From Leptolyngbya sp. PCC 6406 (lineage in GTDB: Bacteria > Cyanobacteriota > Cyanobacteriia > Phormidesmidales > Phormidesmidaceae): a DNA stretch of 64,000 nucleotides. Location of the stretch: contig NZ_KI913949.1 in the NCBI RefSeq assembly GCF_000332095.2, positions 1,636,511-1,700,510 of the forward strand. Reading direction: 5' to 3'. Below the pieces are notes generated by a model. The model did not search any database. It saw only the letters and a list, made by a program, of their open reading frames with translations, and was not told the origin of the DNA. Position 1 is the first letter of the stretch; each line of letters starts with the position of its first letter. Shown piece by piece: positions 18,693 to 27,227 of this stretch. Position numbers and translations under genes: made by a program.

Positions 18693-21600
18693 CACTAAAA
18701 TCGCAAGACAAATCACCCGATAAACTGAATGGAATTTTACAAGAGCTATCAGAGTCTCCTCCAATCGATCGCCGAGTATATCTTTGTGCCCAAGCACTTA
18801 GATTAATGTCTAAAAAAGGAAATGAGCATCTCTGGGCTATTTTACAGGATGAGATGGGCTGGTGTCTGTACAACAGTCAATCAGGTGATCATGTCGAAAA
18901 AATTGAGCAGGCAATTGAAGCCCATAAAAATGCGCTTCAAGTTTTTAATCGTGAAATATTTCCAGATGACTGGGGTCTAGCCAATCACAATTTAGGCGTA
19001 GCTTATCAAGATCGAGTATATGGTGATAAATCCGACAATATTGAACAGGCACTCAAAGCATATAAAAATGCACTGGAGATCAGAACCAAGGTTAAATCTC
19101 CTAAGGAATGGGCGATGATTCAATATAATTTAATTAGTCTTTACTATAAACGTCAAAAAGGCAATCGGCCTGACAATATAGAACAAGCAATTTTTGCGGC
19201 TTACTGCGCCCTAGAAGTATTTACACGTCATGATTTCCCTCAAGAATGGGCATCTATCAATGAAAAATTAGCTGATGCTTATATGGAGAAAACTTATAAT
19301 TACGGCAAGCCAAGAGAAAATATTGATGCGGCGAAAGTCTTTTACCAGCGTGCTCTGGAAATAAAAAGCCAGAAACTTTATCCTCAGGATTGGGCTAGGA
19401 TTCAGATTAACTTGTCAAACGTATACATGGCTCTTCCTCGAGGCAATCGTTCTAAAAATATTGAAGCAGCACTTTTCAGTTTAAATCAAGCACTTCAAGT
19501 ATATACTCGTGAAAGGTTTCCAGAAGAGTGGGCTAGAACTCAGAGCAACTTGGCTAATGTCTATGTAAATCGCCTCTATGGAGATCGAGCTGAAAACATT
19601 GAACAGGCAATCCTTGCTTGTCAGAATGCATTGCTGATTCGAAATCGATATGATTTTCCATGCTTGTGGGCCATAACCAATAATAATCTAGGCAATGCTT
19701 ATAGTAGAAGAATTCGTGGTTATCGAGCTGAGAATTTAGAAAAATCGATTAGTTTCTATAAAGAAGCTTTGACGATTTTAAGTCAAGCAATGCATCCTCA
19801 AGACTGGGCCATGGTTCAAAATAATCTTGGCGTTGTTTACACGGATAGAATCCAAGGTGATAGAGCAGAAAACATTGAGCAAGCTATAGTTGCCTTGGAA
19901 TCTGCTTTGCAAGTTCGTACTCGAACACATACACCTCAGGATTGGTCTATGACTCAACAAAATCTGGGTAATGCTTACTTGGAGCGGGTGTATGGAAACC
20001 TAGCTGAGAATATTGAGCGTGCAATTGTCGCTTACGAGCAAGTCTTGACGGTCTACACACGCATGACTTTTCCTTTTGACTGGGCGTTGGCAAAAAATAA
20101 CCTGGCTAATGCTTACAAGCGTCGCATTGTCGGTGACCCGACTGAGAATGTTGGGCAGGCGATCTCTGCATATCGCCATGCCCTTACCATATTCACCCCA
20201 GAGGATCACCCCAACGACTGCCGCCGCACTGCCCGCCTCCTCGCCAACCTCCACGCCGCCGAAGGCCACTGGGCAGAGGCCCAAACCGCCTACCGCACCG
20301 CCCTCCAAGCCGCCGAACGCCTCTACCAAGCCGCCCTCTCCAAGGGTAACCAAGCCGCCGAACTCAAAGCAACCGACGACCTCTACCGCCGCGCCGCCTA
20401 CGCCTACGCCAAAGTCGGCGACCTTGAAACCGCCGTTGCCACCATAGAACAAGGCCGCGCCCGTAGCCTCAGCGAAACCCTTCAGCGCGACAGAGCCGAC
20501 CTGGAGGCGGTGCGCCAAATCAACCCCGACCTGGTCGATCGCTACCACACCGCCGCTGCCACCATTCGCCAACTGGAATCCACCGAACGCCAAACCACCC
20601 AAGACACCCCCAATGACTTCGCCGCCGCCCTCAGTCAGCAAGCCACCCAAACCCGCCAAGCCCTGCAAGACTGCCTCAGCGAAATCCGCCAAATCTCCGG
20701 CTATGAAACCTTCCTCGCCCTGCCCGCCTTCCAGGACGTGGCCCAGGCGGTGCAGCCCGATCACCCCCTGGTCTACCTCATCCCCACCCCCAACGGCAGC
20801 ATCGCCCTGATCGTCACCGTCGATGGGATCAACGTTCTATTGCTGAATGATTTAACAGAAACAAAGCTGATTGATCTCCTCAACCAAACCTGGTTTGCAG
20901 CCTATAACCAATCACGAACTAACTATCAGGGCTGGCTAGAGGCAATCGATACCACCACCCGCCAACTCTGGGCACCCCTGATGCAGCCCCTCATTGACCA
21001 CCTTCACCCCTCCACCCCCTCACCCCCCCACTCCCCCACGCCTCCCGTCACCCTCATCCCCACCGGCTACCTCAGCCTCCTCCCTCTCCACGCCGCCTGG
21101 ACCCCAGACGACACCCAACCCACAGGCCGCCGCTACGCCCTTGATGAGATTCACTTCACCTACGCCCCTAACGCCCAGTCCCTCACCGCTGCTCGGTCAA
21201 TCTGCGATCGCGTCCAGGCAGACTCCATCTTGGCGATCGACAACCCCAGCCAAGACCTGCCCAATTCCGAGCGAGAAGTCCAGGCGGCAGTCTCCACCTT
21301 CCCCCACCCCACGGTGCTGCGCCATCACCAAGCCACCGTAGACCAAGTGCGGGCTCAACTGCCCAACGCCACCCTTGCCCACTTCTCCTGCCACGGCACC
21401 GCCAACCTCACCGATCCCCTCAACAGTGGCCTGCTCATGGGGGACGGCCTCCTCACCCTCAAAGACATCTTTGACCTCAACCTGGCTGACTTGGAGAAAG
21501 GCAACCCTGGCCTCCGCCTCGCCATCCTCTCCGCCTGTGAAACCGGCATGATCGGCCTCGAAAACGCCGACGAAGCCATCAGCCTCCCCACCGGATTGCT

Positions 21601-21862
21601 CCAAGCCGGAGTCGCCGCCGTCATCGCCTCCCTCTGGTCTGTCAGCGATCGCAGCACCATGCTGCTGCTCAGCAAGTTCTACGACCTCTGGCGCAAAGAT
21701 GGCCTGCCCCCTGACCAAGCCCTGCGCCAAGCCCAACGCTGGCTGCGGGACAGCACCGGCCAAGAAATTGCCGCCTACGGTGGCTTCTTTACCCCCACCC
21801 CCAGCGATCGCCCCTACGCCCATCCCTTCCACTGGGCCGCCTTTAGCTACACCGGGGTCTAG
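18689..21862 (+). CDS. CHAT-domain protease-like protein with TPR-like repeats
   Basis: A 1057-residue cytoplasmic protein. Residues 30-510 consist of about nine copies of a roughly 51-residue helical repeat, consensus like ...P-WA..QNNLGNAY..R..GDRAENIEQAI..Y..AL. A transition region of helices (about 510-640) leads to a CHAT caspase-like domain (about 770-1055). Its dyad is intact: His902 in AHFSCHGTAN and Cys950 in LAILSACETGM, followed by GVAAVIASLWSVSD. CHAT proteases are known effectors and processors in bacterial conflict and cell-death systems; the target here is unknown. The gene is AT-rich up to about 20200 and strongly GC-rich after it, suggesting a mosaic origin. A PIN TA pair lies convergently downstream. 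Confidence 0.9.
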   Translation: MTLKSQDKSPDKLNGILQELSESPPIDRRVYLCAQALRLMSKKGNEHLWAILQDEMGWCLYNSQSGDHVEKIEQAIEAHKNALQVFNREIFPDDWGLANHNLGVAYQDRVYGDKSDNIEQALKAYKNALEIRTKVKSPKEWAMIQYNLISLYYKRQKGNRPDNIEQAIFAAYCALEVFTRHDFPQEWASINEKLADAYMEKTYNYGKPRENIDAAKVFYQRALEIKSQKLYPQDWARIQINLSNVYMALPRGNRSKNIEAALFSLNQALQVYTRERFPEEWARTQSNLANVYVNRLYGDRAENIEQAILACQNALLIRNRYDFPCLWAITNNNLGNAYSRRIRGYRAENLEKSISFYKEALTILSQAMHPQDWAMVQNNLGVVYTDRIQGDRAENIEQAIVALESALQVRTRTHTPQDWSMTQQNLGNAYLERVYGNLAENIERAIVAYEQVLTVYTRMTFPFDWALAKNNLANAYKRRIVGDPTENVGQAISAYRHALTIFTPEDHPNDCRRTARLLANLHAAEGHWAEAQTAYRTALQAAERLYQAALSKGNQAAELKATDDLYRRAAYAYAKVGDLETAVATIEQGRARSLSETLQRDRADLEAVRQINPDLVDRYHTAAATIRQLESTERQTTQDTPNDFAAALSQQATQTRQALQDCLSEIRQISGYETFLALPAFQDVAQAVQPDHPLVYLIPTPNGSIALIVTVDGINVLLLNDLTETKLIDLLNQTWFAAYNQSRTNYQGWLEAIDTTTRQLWAPLMQPLIDHLHPSTPSPPHSPTPPVTLIPTGYLSLLPLHAAWTPDDTQPTGRRYALDEIHFTYAPNAQSLTAARSICDRVQADSILAIDNPSQDLPNSEREVQAAVSTFPHPTVLRHHQATVDQVRAQLPNATLAHFSCHGTANLTDPLNSGLLMGDGLLTLKDIFDLNLADLEKGNPGLRLAILSACETGMIGLENADEAISLPTGLLQAGVAAVIASLWSVSDRSTMLLLSKFYDLWRKDGLPPDQALRQAQRWLRDSTGQEIAAYGGFFTPTPSDRPYAHPFHWAAFSYTGV

Positions 21863-21869
21863 CCCATAG

Positions 21870-22292
21870 TCAGAAATTTATCTGCCTCAAGAAATCCTGA
21901 TAGGTGACAATTTTGGTGCTTTCAAATTCGTTCAGAATTAATAAATCGGCATCTCCTGTAACCAGAAAGGCTGCTTGACTATCTCGGGCTAGGGCTAATA
22001 GAAAATTATCTTTTGCATCGCGACAAACCAAAACCTCAGATTTGATTTCCACGAACAAGCCAATAACGGATAGAAGCTCCAATAGTTCGGAGACCTTCTG
22101 GGTTGAGAAGTATTTTCTCAGCTTGGGTCTTTGGGTCACTCGCCTAATTTCTTCTTGAAGCTGGTCGCACAATATAATCTGGACGGCTTCACTCACCATC
22201 AAGGTTTTTAGATTAGCCAACTCCTGGCCAATCAAGAAACTGATCCAAAGGTTGGTATCAATGACAACCCTAATTGGTGAGTTGCTGGTCAT
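21870..22292 (-). CDS. PIN-domain toxin (putative endoribonuclease)
   Basis: A 140-residue PIN nuclease. The acidic metal-binding residues are visible in RVVIDTNLWISFL, LVCRDAKDNFLLALA and LVTGDADLLILNEF. This is the PIN branch often annotated as the toxin component of a putative type II TA system. It overlaps the upstream antitoxin-like gene by 23 bp. The stop is 8 bp from the end of the convergent CHAT gene. Confidence 0.88.
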   Translation of the reverse strand: MTSNSPIRVVIDTNLWISFLIGQELANLKTLMVSEAVQIILCDQLQEEIRRVTQRPKLRKYFSTQKVSELLELLSVIGLFVEIKSEVLVCRDAKDNFLLALARDSQAAFLVTGDADLLILNEFESTKIVTYQDFLRQINF

Positions 22293-22506
22293 AAATTTCT
22301 GCTCTCACGGCTTCAACTTCTTGGGTGATTTCTTCTAAGGAGACTTCATCCGTCTGAAAAGCTTCGAGCAGATGAGTCAGTTTTCTGTCTACTAATTCTT
22401 TGGATAACGCTTGACTAAGTTTTAACTTCTCAACCTCCGGCAGTTGTTTAACTAGACTCAAAATTTGTTCAAAGCTGAGGGAAAGTTGATATTGAGTTGA
22501 GGTCAT
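22270..22506 (-). CDS. Antitoxin-like protein paired with PIN toxin
   Basis: A 78-residue helical, charged protein (LSFEQILSLVKQLPEVEKLK, then LSKELVDRKLTHLLEAF), with an acidic tail. The pattern is that of small antitoxins preceding PIN toxins in cyanobacteria. It is assigned from position and overlap as much as from sequence. Confidence 0.75.
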   Translation of the reverse strand: MTSTQYQLSLSFEQILSLVKQLPEVEKLKLSQALSKELVDRKLTHLLEAFQTDEVSLEEITQEVEAVRAEIYDQQLTN

Positions 22507-22813
22507 GGTTTTACGAGGTTGATTACACAGTAATATTTTGATTGGATGTGGAGGAACTGTTTTCCTCGATACGCTTTACTCTTTCTGAATCTCCAATTTC
22601 CAAATAAAGGCAAAATAGACTGAGATTGATAATGCCAAATCAGAAAATCGACAATTTCTTAAAACCAATTGGCAGGTTTCCTATACCATATAATACAAAA
22701 AACTCACCACCTCCCAGCAACGCTTAGGAGATTTCTTCTTCACCTCACCGCTATGCCACAGTGAATTAAACCTAGAACGCGATCCCAGCATTCGCCTCTT
22801 CCCCCCCTTTAAC
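22507..22813. other. Divergent intergenic region
   Basis: About 307 bases between the antitoxin and the zinc-ribbon gene, probably carrying both promoters. TATAATAC at 22688-22695 resembles a -10 element reading rightward. The frame of the next gene stays open upstream to a TAA but without a start codon. No other feature is seen. Confidence 0.4.
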
Positions 22814-23179
22814 ATGTACACTTCCGAAGAAATCCTCGATGCCGCCAAGGCCATCCTTCCGGCCCTGCCAAAACTGCTGGATGAACCCACGGCCACCCAG
22901 TTGCAAGCACAATTGAATATCCATCTGGCAGCCCAAGACATCGATCAACTCTGGGCAACCCTGGAGCGATCGCCCCAAACCCAACGCTGGCGATCAAAAT
23001 ACCTCAATCAGGTGAAAGTAAAAGGCTCCGGCTCCCAACTTGCCGGGGACATGGTCGCCCAACCCAGCAGCCTGATCTACGCCTGCCCCCACTGCGACTA
23101 TCGCGATGTTATCTTCCTCCTCGGCATGGATCCCGACCCCTGCCCCGACCATCCCGCCGCCGTGCTCCAGCGCCTTTAA
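22814..23179 (+). CDS. Small protein, helical adaptor-like N-terminus plus zinc-ribbon-like C-terminus
   Basis: 121 residues. The N-terminal 70 residues (TSEEILDAAKAILPALPKLL, LNIHLAAQDIDQLWATLERS, then TQRWRSKYL) resemble small helical adaptor domains that start many cyanobacterial conflict-system proteins (inference from pattern recall). The C-terminus holds CPHCDYRDVIFLLGMDPDPC, a probable metal ribbon with a terminal CPDH. It is followed after 30 bp by a membrane-protein gene on the same strand, and the two probably form an operon. Function unknown. Confidence 0.7.
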   Translation: MYTSEEILDAAKAILPALPKLLDEPTATQLQAQLNIHLAAQDIDQLWATLERSPQTQRWRSKYLNQVKVKGSGSQLAGDMVAQPSSLIYACPHCDYRDVIFLLGMDPDPCPDHPAAVLQRL

Positions 23180-23209
23180 CCCTGGCCCCTGCCGCTATGC
23201 CCACCACCC

Positions 23210-24088
23210 ATGCCGACCAAACTGCTCGAAGGCGTCAGTAGCAAACTCGCCGACCAATGGGTCGCCACCCTCCTCACCCCCGCCTTCGTCTTCTGGGCCG
23301 GGGGCTTACTCGCCTACGGCGATCGCCATGGCTTCGACCCGATTGAAACCTGGTTCCAGCAGTTCTCTGACCCCATGCAACTGGGCCTAATCGCGATCGC
23401 ACTCTGCACCGTCGCCGCCTCCGCCTTCGTCGCCCAACGGTTTGACACCGCCGTTCTGCGGGGGCTAGAAGGCTACTGGTATCCCGGTCTACGCCGCCTT
23501 TCCCTCCCCCTGTTGCATTGGCAAAAACTACGTCGCCGCCGCATTCTCAAAACCCTCAAACAGCTCAATCCCAAGCTGTCTAACAACACCGCCACCGCCG
23601 CCGAGCGAGCAGAATTTGTCCGGTGCGATCGCGCCCTGCACCAGTGGCCAGAGCAAGACGACGACCTGCTCCCCACCCGCCTAGGCAACATCCTCCGCGC
23701 CGCCGAACGCCGCCCCTACTCTCGCTATGGCTTGGATGCGATCGTCTGCTGGCCCCGCCTCTGGCTACTGCTCCCCGAAGCCGTCAAAAAAGACCTCCAA
23801 GCCGCCCAAACCGAGTTGAATAATGCCGTGCGGCTGGTGTTCTGGAGCCTGCTCTTTCTAATCTGGAGCATTTGGGCTTGGTGGGCCATCCCCGTAGGCT
23901 TGATCACAGCCTGCGTTGTCTACAGTTGGGCCATCGAAGCCGCCACCGTTTATGCCAGCCTGATCGAAGCTACCTTTGATCTCCATCGTCAGTTGCTTTA
24001 CCAAGGGCTGAACTGGCAACGCCCCGACGATCCCGATGAAGAACGGCGAGTCGGCAAACAGCTCACCAACTACCTTTGGCGAGGCTGA
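23210..24088 (+). CDS. Integral membrane protein of unknown family
   Basis: 292 residues with two hydrophobic hairpins: about 22-40 and 55-78, and about 205-245. Between them is a basic cytoplasmic-type segment (HWQKLRRRRILKTLKQLNP) and a conserved-looking block, LPTRLGNILRAAERRPYSRY followed by YGLDAIVCWPRLWLLLP. From memory the block LPTRLGN-LRAAE...YGLDA---WPRLW belongs to an uncharacterised membrane family seen in filamentous bacteria. It probably acts with the preceding zinc-ribbon protein. No catalytic motif is visible. Confidence 0.75.
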   Translation: MPTKLLEGVSSKLADQWVATLLTPAFVFWAGGLLAYGDRHGFDPIETWFQQFSDPMQLGLIAIALCTVAASAFVAQRFDTAVLRGLEGYWYPGLRRLSLPLLHWQKLRRRRILKTLKQLNPKLSNNTATAAERAEFVRCDRALHQWPEQDDDLLPTRLGNILRAAERRPYSRYGLDAIVCWPRLWLLLPEAVKKDLQAAQTELNNAVRLVFWSLLFLIWSIWAWWAIPVGLITACVVYSWAIEAATVYASLIEATFDLHRQLLYQGLNWQRPDDPDEERRVGKQLTNYLWRG

Positions 24089-24089
24089 T

Positions 24090-24291
24090 ATAGCAATCCC
24101 ATTTGATTTCTGAAGAACTTCAAAAAGGATATCCCTTTGAAGTTCTCCTGCCTTCTACACCACAAATTCAAGAGGTCATTCTTGCTGATAAAATCAAGTG
24201 CTTAAACTGGGATGCGCGTGGTGTTCAGCTTATTGAGGCCGTTCCAGAAAGTGTTATTGGGTTAGCTTACTTCCCTTGCATACTCGACTAA
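24090..24291 (+). pseudogene. C-terminal remnant of a PemK/MazF toxin fused to repeat DNA
   Basis: Residues KGYPFEVLLPSTPQIQEVIL followed by ADKIKCLNWDARGVQLIEAVPE match the C-terminal half of PemK/MazF mRNA interferases (the GYPFEV...VLADQVK-LDWR type). The N-terminal half with the catalytic loop is missing. The 5' side (24090-24120) is a copy of the left end of miniature element D, so the gene was cut at that repeat. Only a TTG inside the repeat could start translation. No antitoxin gene is adjacent. Confidence 0.7.
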
Positions 24292-24319
24292 ATGTTTGTT
24301 TTTGGAGAAGTGAAAACTT

Positions 24320-25576
24320 ATGGGCATCACGACTAATCATGAGACAACAATCACGATTCTGGGAAGACCTGCCGATCAGGGCAGATGGCTTTTGATCCCT
24401 TTGGGAATGATTATTCTGCTTTGCTTGGGAAGTGTGTATTCCTGGAGCATTTTTAGAACTCCCCTAGAAAATGAACTGGGAATTAGTGCGACTTCAAGCC
24501 TGTTGCCATTCACATTTGTATTGGTTTTCTATGCTGCACTAATGCCGATTGCAGGTTTTTACATTCCTCATATTGGCACCCGTGTCATGACGGCCATCGG
24601 AGGAATTATTGTCGGTTCAGGTTATATCCTTTCGAGCTTTGCCACCCATGTTGGAATGCTAGTCTTCACCTATGGGGTGATTGCTGGAACCGGAGTCGGT
24701 ATTGCCTATGGGGTTCCCATAGTTGTAGTATCTCGCTGGTTTCCTGATAAGAAAGGGTTGACCGTAGGGTTGACGATCGTCGGATTTGGACTTTCGCCCT
24801 TCATCACTGCTCCCCTGGCGAACCAACTCATCAGTCTCTACACCGTTCGCCCCACCTTGCGCCTTCTCGGCATCGCCTTTACATGCATTATTTTAGCTAT
24901 TTCCCTGACGATGAAGTTGCCGCCTAAGGGTTGGCATCCTCAACACCATGTTGTAGCTTCGGCATCGATCTTGGCCTCGTCTTACCCTAAGAAATTGCTG
25001 AGGAGTCGATCGTTTTATGGACTGTGGATTTGCTATATGATTGGCACTCTAGTCGGGTTGAGCGCGATCGGCATTTCCAGTGCAGTAGGGCAGGAAATTG
25101 TTAATATCAATCCAACTATGGCTGCCCGTAGTGTTTCCTTATTTGCTCTGTTTAACGGGATGAGTCGTCCATTATTCGGTTGGTTAGCCGATCGGTTTAA
25201 GCCCCACTATATTGCCATTTTATCCTATGTACTTATTTTGATAGCCTGTGTCTTAATGTTGAATATTGAGACTGGACAAATCGGTAGCTACCTCATTGCC
25301 TTCTGTCTTTTTTGGTTCTGTCTTGGGGGCTGGTTGGCCATGGCTCCAACCATAACGCTGAAATTCTTTAATCCTGACCAGTATGCTCAAAACTACGGCA
25401 TTATTTTTACAGCCTATGGGGTTGGCGCTTTGATTGGAACGTTGGTGATGGGTGGCGTTCGCGATTTATTTGGAACCTATACCTATGTGTTTTACCCTAT
25501 GGCATTTCTGGCGATGATTGGCATTGTCGTAGCTTGCTTGCTGCTCAAAAAAGAAAGATCTTCGTCTACTACGTAG
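24320..25576 (+). CDS. OFA-type MFS transporter
   Basis: A 418-residue carrier with about twelve membrane helices. The start GRWLLIPLGMIILLCLGSVY followed by SWSIF and the loop VVVSRWFPDKKGLTVGLTIVGFGLSP resemble the oxalate/formate antiporter (OFA/OxlT) family; the second half shows FGWLADRFKPHY. The real substrate may be another carboxylate. The start at ATG 24320 is preceded by GGAGAAG (24304-24310). Its base composition is more AT-rich than its neighbours. It ends just before a MITE A copy. Confidence 0.87.
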   Translation: MGITTNHETTITILGRPADQGRWLLIPLGMIILLCLGSVYSWSIFRTPLENELGISATSSLLPFTFVLVFYAALMPIAGFYIPHIGTRVMTAIGGIIVGSGYILSSFATHVGMLVFTYGVIAGTGVGIAYGVPIVVVSRWFPDKKGLTVGLTIVGFGLSPFITAPLANQLISLYTVRPTLRLLGIAFTCIILAISLTMKLPPKGWHPQHHVVASASILASSYPKKLLRSRSFYGLWICYMIGTLVGLSAIGISSAVGQEIVNINPTMAARSVSLFALFNGMSRPLFGWLADRFKPHYIAILSYVLILIACVLMLNIETGQIGSYLIAFCLFWFCLGGWLAMAPTITLKFFNPDQYAQNYGIIFTAYGVGALIGTLVMGGVRDLFGTYTYVFYPMAFLAMIGIVVACLLLKKERSSSTT

Positions 25577-25598
25577 GGTAGGGTGAGGAGAAGACCCC

Positions 25599-25791
25599 CT
25601 AGTACAACTAGGCTGAAATAGGCTTGCTACTCTGTCGCACCAGCCCAACATTTTCCGGTCCCCTCTCTGGGAGAGGGCTAGGGCTTCGGCGTAAGACTTC
25701 GGCGTGAGCTCAGTCGAACGCTCAGCCGAACGGTGAGGGGTCGAGGTGTACCACGATAGAACGGTTAGAGTATTTACGCCGCACAGTACTA
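25599..25791. repeat. Miniature element A, copy 4 (expanded)
   Basis: The left end is partly decayed (CTAGTACAACTAGGC). The core CCCAACATTTTCCGGTCCCC, GGGAGAGGGCTAGGGC and TACCACGATAGAACGG, and the right end TATTTACGCCGCACAGTACTAG, match the family. An internal expansion of iterated CTTCGGCGT/CTCAG units makes it longer (about 194 bp) than copies 1-3 (142-146 bp). Its right CTAG is where the IS630 element is inserted. Confidence 0.85.
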
Positions 25792-27082
25792 GTACTGGGT
25801 GGCTGAAATGACCTTACCATTGAGAGGTAGGGTAAAGAGGACTTTTCTACAATGGCTAGACTGACTGCCGCCAGGCTCACTTTGAGCGAAACGGAGCGGA
25901 GCGACTTAGAGCAATTGATTCGACGTCAGCGGACGTCACAGCAGCTCGCTTTGCGCGCCAAGATTATCCTCACAGCTGATGAGGGCAAAGGCCATGGCGA
26001 AATCGCCCGAGACTTGGGGGTCAGCAAAGAGATGAGTCGCCGCTGGCGGGGGCGTTGGCTGGAGTTGAGTCAACAACAGGTCGCTGTGGAAGAGCGCCTA
26101 CAGGATGTCCCTCGTCCCGGGGCTCCGGCTACCTTTAGCCTCGAACAAATCACGCAACTCTATGCCCTAGCTTGTGCACCGCCCGAGCAGTATGGCCGCC
26201 CCATCAGTCATTGGACCCCTGGAGAACTGGCCGATGAACTGAGCAAGCAGGGAATTGTCGAGAGTATCAGTCCCCGTCATGTGGGCCGACTGTTGGCCGA
26301 GGCTGACCTCAAACCCCACCAGAGCCGTTACTGGCTCTCCCCCCCCCCGACCCTAACTTCGAGGACAAAGTCAAAGACATTTGCCAGGTCTACGAACAGG
26401 CTGCCACTCGTGCCGAACACGGCGAGCTGACCTTCAGCCTGGATGAGATGACGGGAATCCAGGCTCTGGAACGGACGATGCCTGACATCGCCATGAAGCC
26501 GGGACGCTGTACCCGCATTGAGTTTGAGTATATTCGCCATGGCACTCAAACCCTGATTGCCTCATTCAATGTCGCTACCGGACAGGTGGATCAGGCCACC
26601 GTGGGAGACACCCGCACCGAGCAAGACCTCGAGAGTCACCTCAGAGCCTTACTGGCCCAAGTTCCAGATGCCTCCAAGATTCATCTGGTCATGGATTGCC
26701 TCAACACTCATCAATCGGAATCTCTCGTCCGACTGGTGGCGGAACGCGAGGAAAAACCGATTCATCTGGGCCAGAAAGGGAAGACGGGCATTCTCCTGTC
26801 TATGGCGACCCGAGCGGCGTTCTTGAGCGACCCCAGCCATCGACTGGTCGTTCACTTCACCCCCAAGCATTGCTCCTGGCTCAATCAAATTGAGCTTTGG
26901 TTCTCCATCCTGGTACGTAAGCTACTCCGACGTTCGAGTTTTACCAGTCAAGCCCAACTCAAGGCGAAGATTTTAGCGTTTGTCGATTACTTCAATCGCA
27001 CCATGGCTAAGCCCTTCAAGTGGAACTACACGGGTAAGCCCTTGGTCGCATAAATGCCTTGGCCACTTCCGCCAAGCAGTAC
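25792..27082 (+). mobile_element. IS630-family insertion sequence inserted at CTAG between two MITE A copies
   Basis: The ends GTACTGGGTGGCTGAAATG and, inverted, GTACTGCTTGGCGGAAGTG are imperfect terminal repeats. They are bounded by CTA on the left and TAG on the right, which is the IS630 pattern of target CTAG with TA duplicated. The element is 1291 bp with one transposase reading frame, interrupted at a C-run. Its left neighbour is MITE A copy 4 and its right neighbour copy 3. An unoccupied A-A junction of the same form exists at 52303-52306. Confidence 0.88.
25852..27053 (+). CDS. IS630 transposase split by a C10 tract (two frames)
   Basis: The first frame (25852-26430) holds the helix-turn-helix DNA-binding half (HGEIARDLGVSKEMSRRWRG). 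After the run of ten C at 26339-26348, the true continuation (DPNFEDKVKDICQVYEQ) lies in another frame, detectable to 27053. There the DDE triad is intact: TFSLDEMTG, HLVMDCLNTH and SWLNQIELWF. One extra C or two fewer would join them into about 400 residues. The protein could be made by slippage at the C-run, or the element may be dead; the sequence alone cannot decide. The separate downstream frame would start at 26448. Confidence 0.85.
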
Positions 27083-27227
27083 TAGTACCGCAGGGCGTAA
27101 ATCAGTCCACTATTGCCGCACCAGCTCAACATTCTCCGGTCCCCTCTCCCCTTGGGAGAGGGCTAGGGTGAGGGGCCGAGGTGTGCCACGATGAAACGGT
27201 CAGAGTATTTACGCCGCAGAGTACTAG
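27082..27227. repeat. Miniature element A, copy 3
   Basis: A complete 146-bp copy from CTAGTACCGCAGGGCGTAAA to TTTACGCCGCAGAGTACTAG with the usual core. Its right CTAG supplies the TAG stop of the minus-strand EamA gene. Confidence 0.9.

Noticed and set aside
20000-20764. Long minus-strand ORFs opposite the CHAT gene
   Set aside because: They are shadows of the GC-rich coding strand (Gly/Val/Leu-rich) with no motifs.
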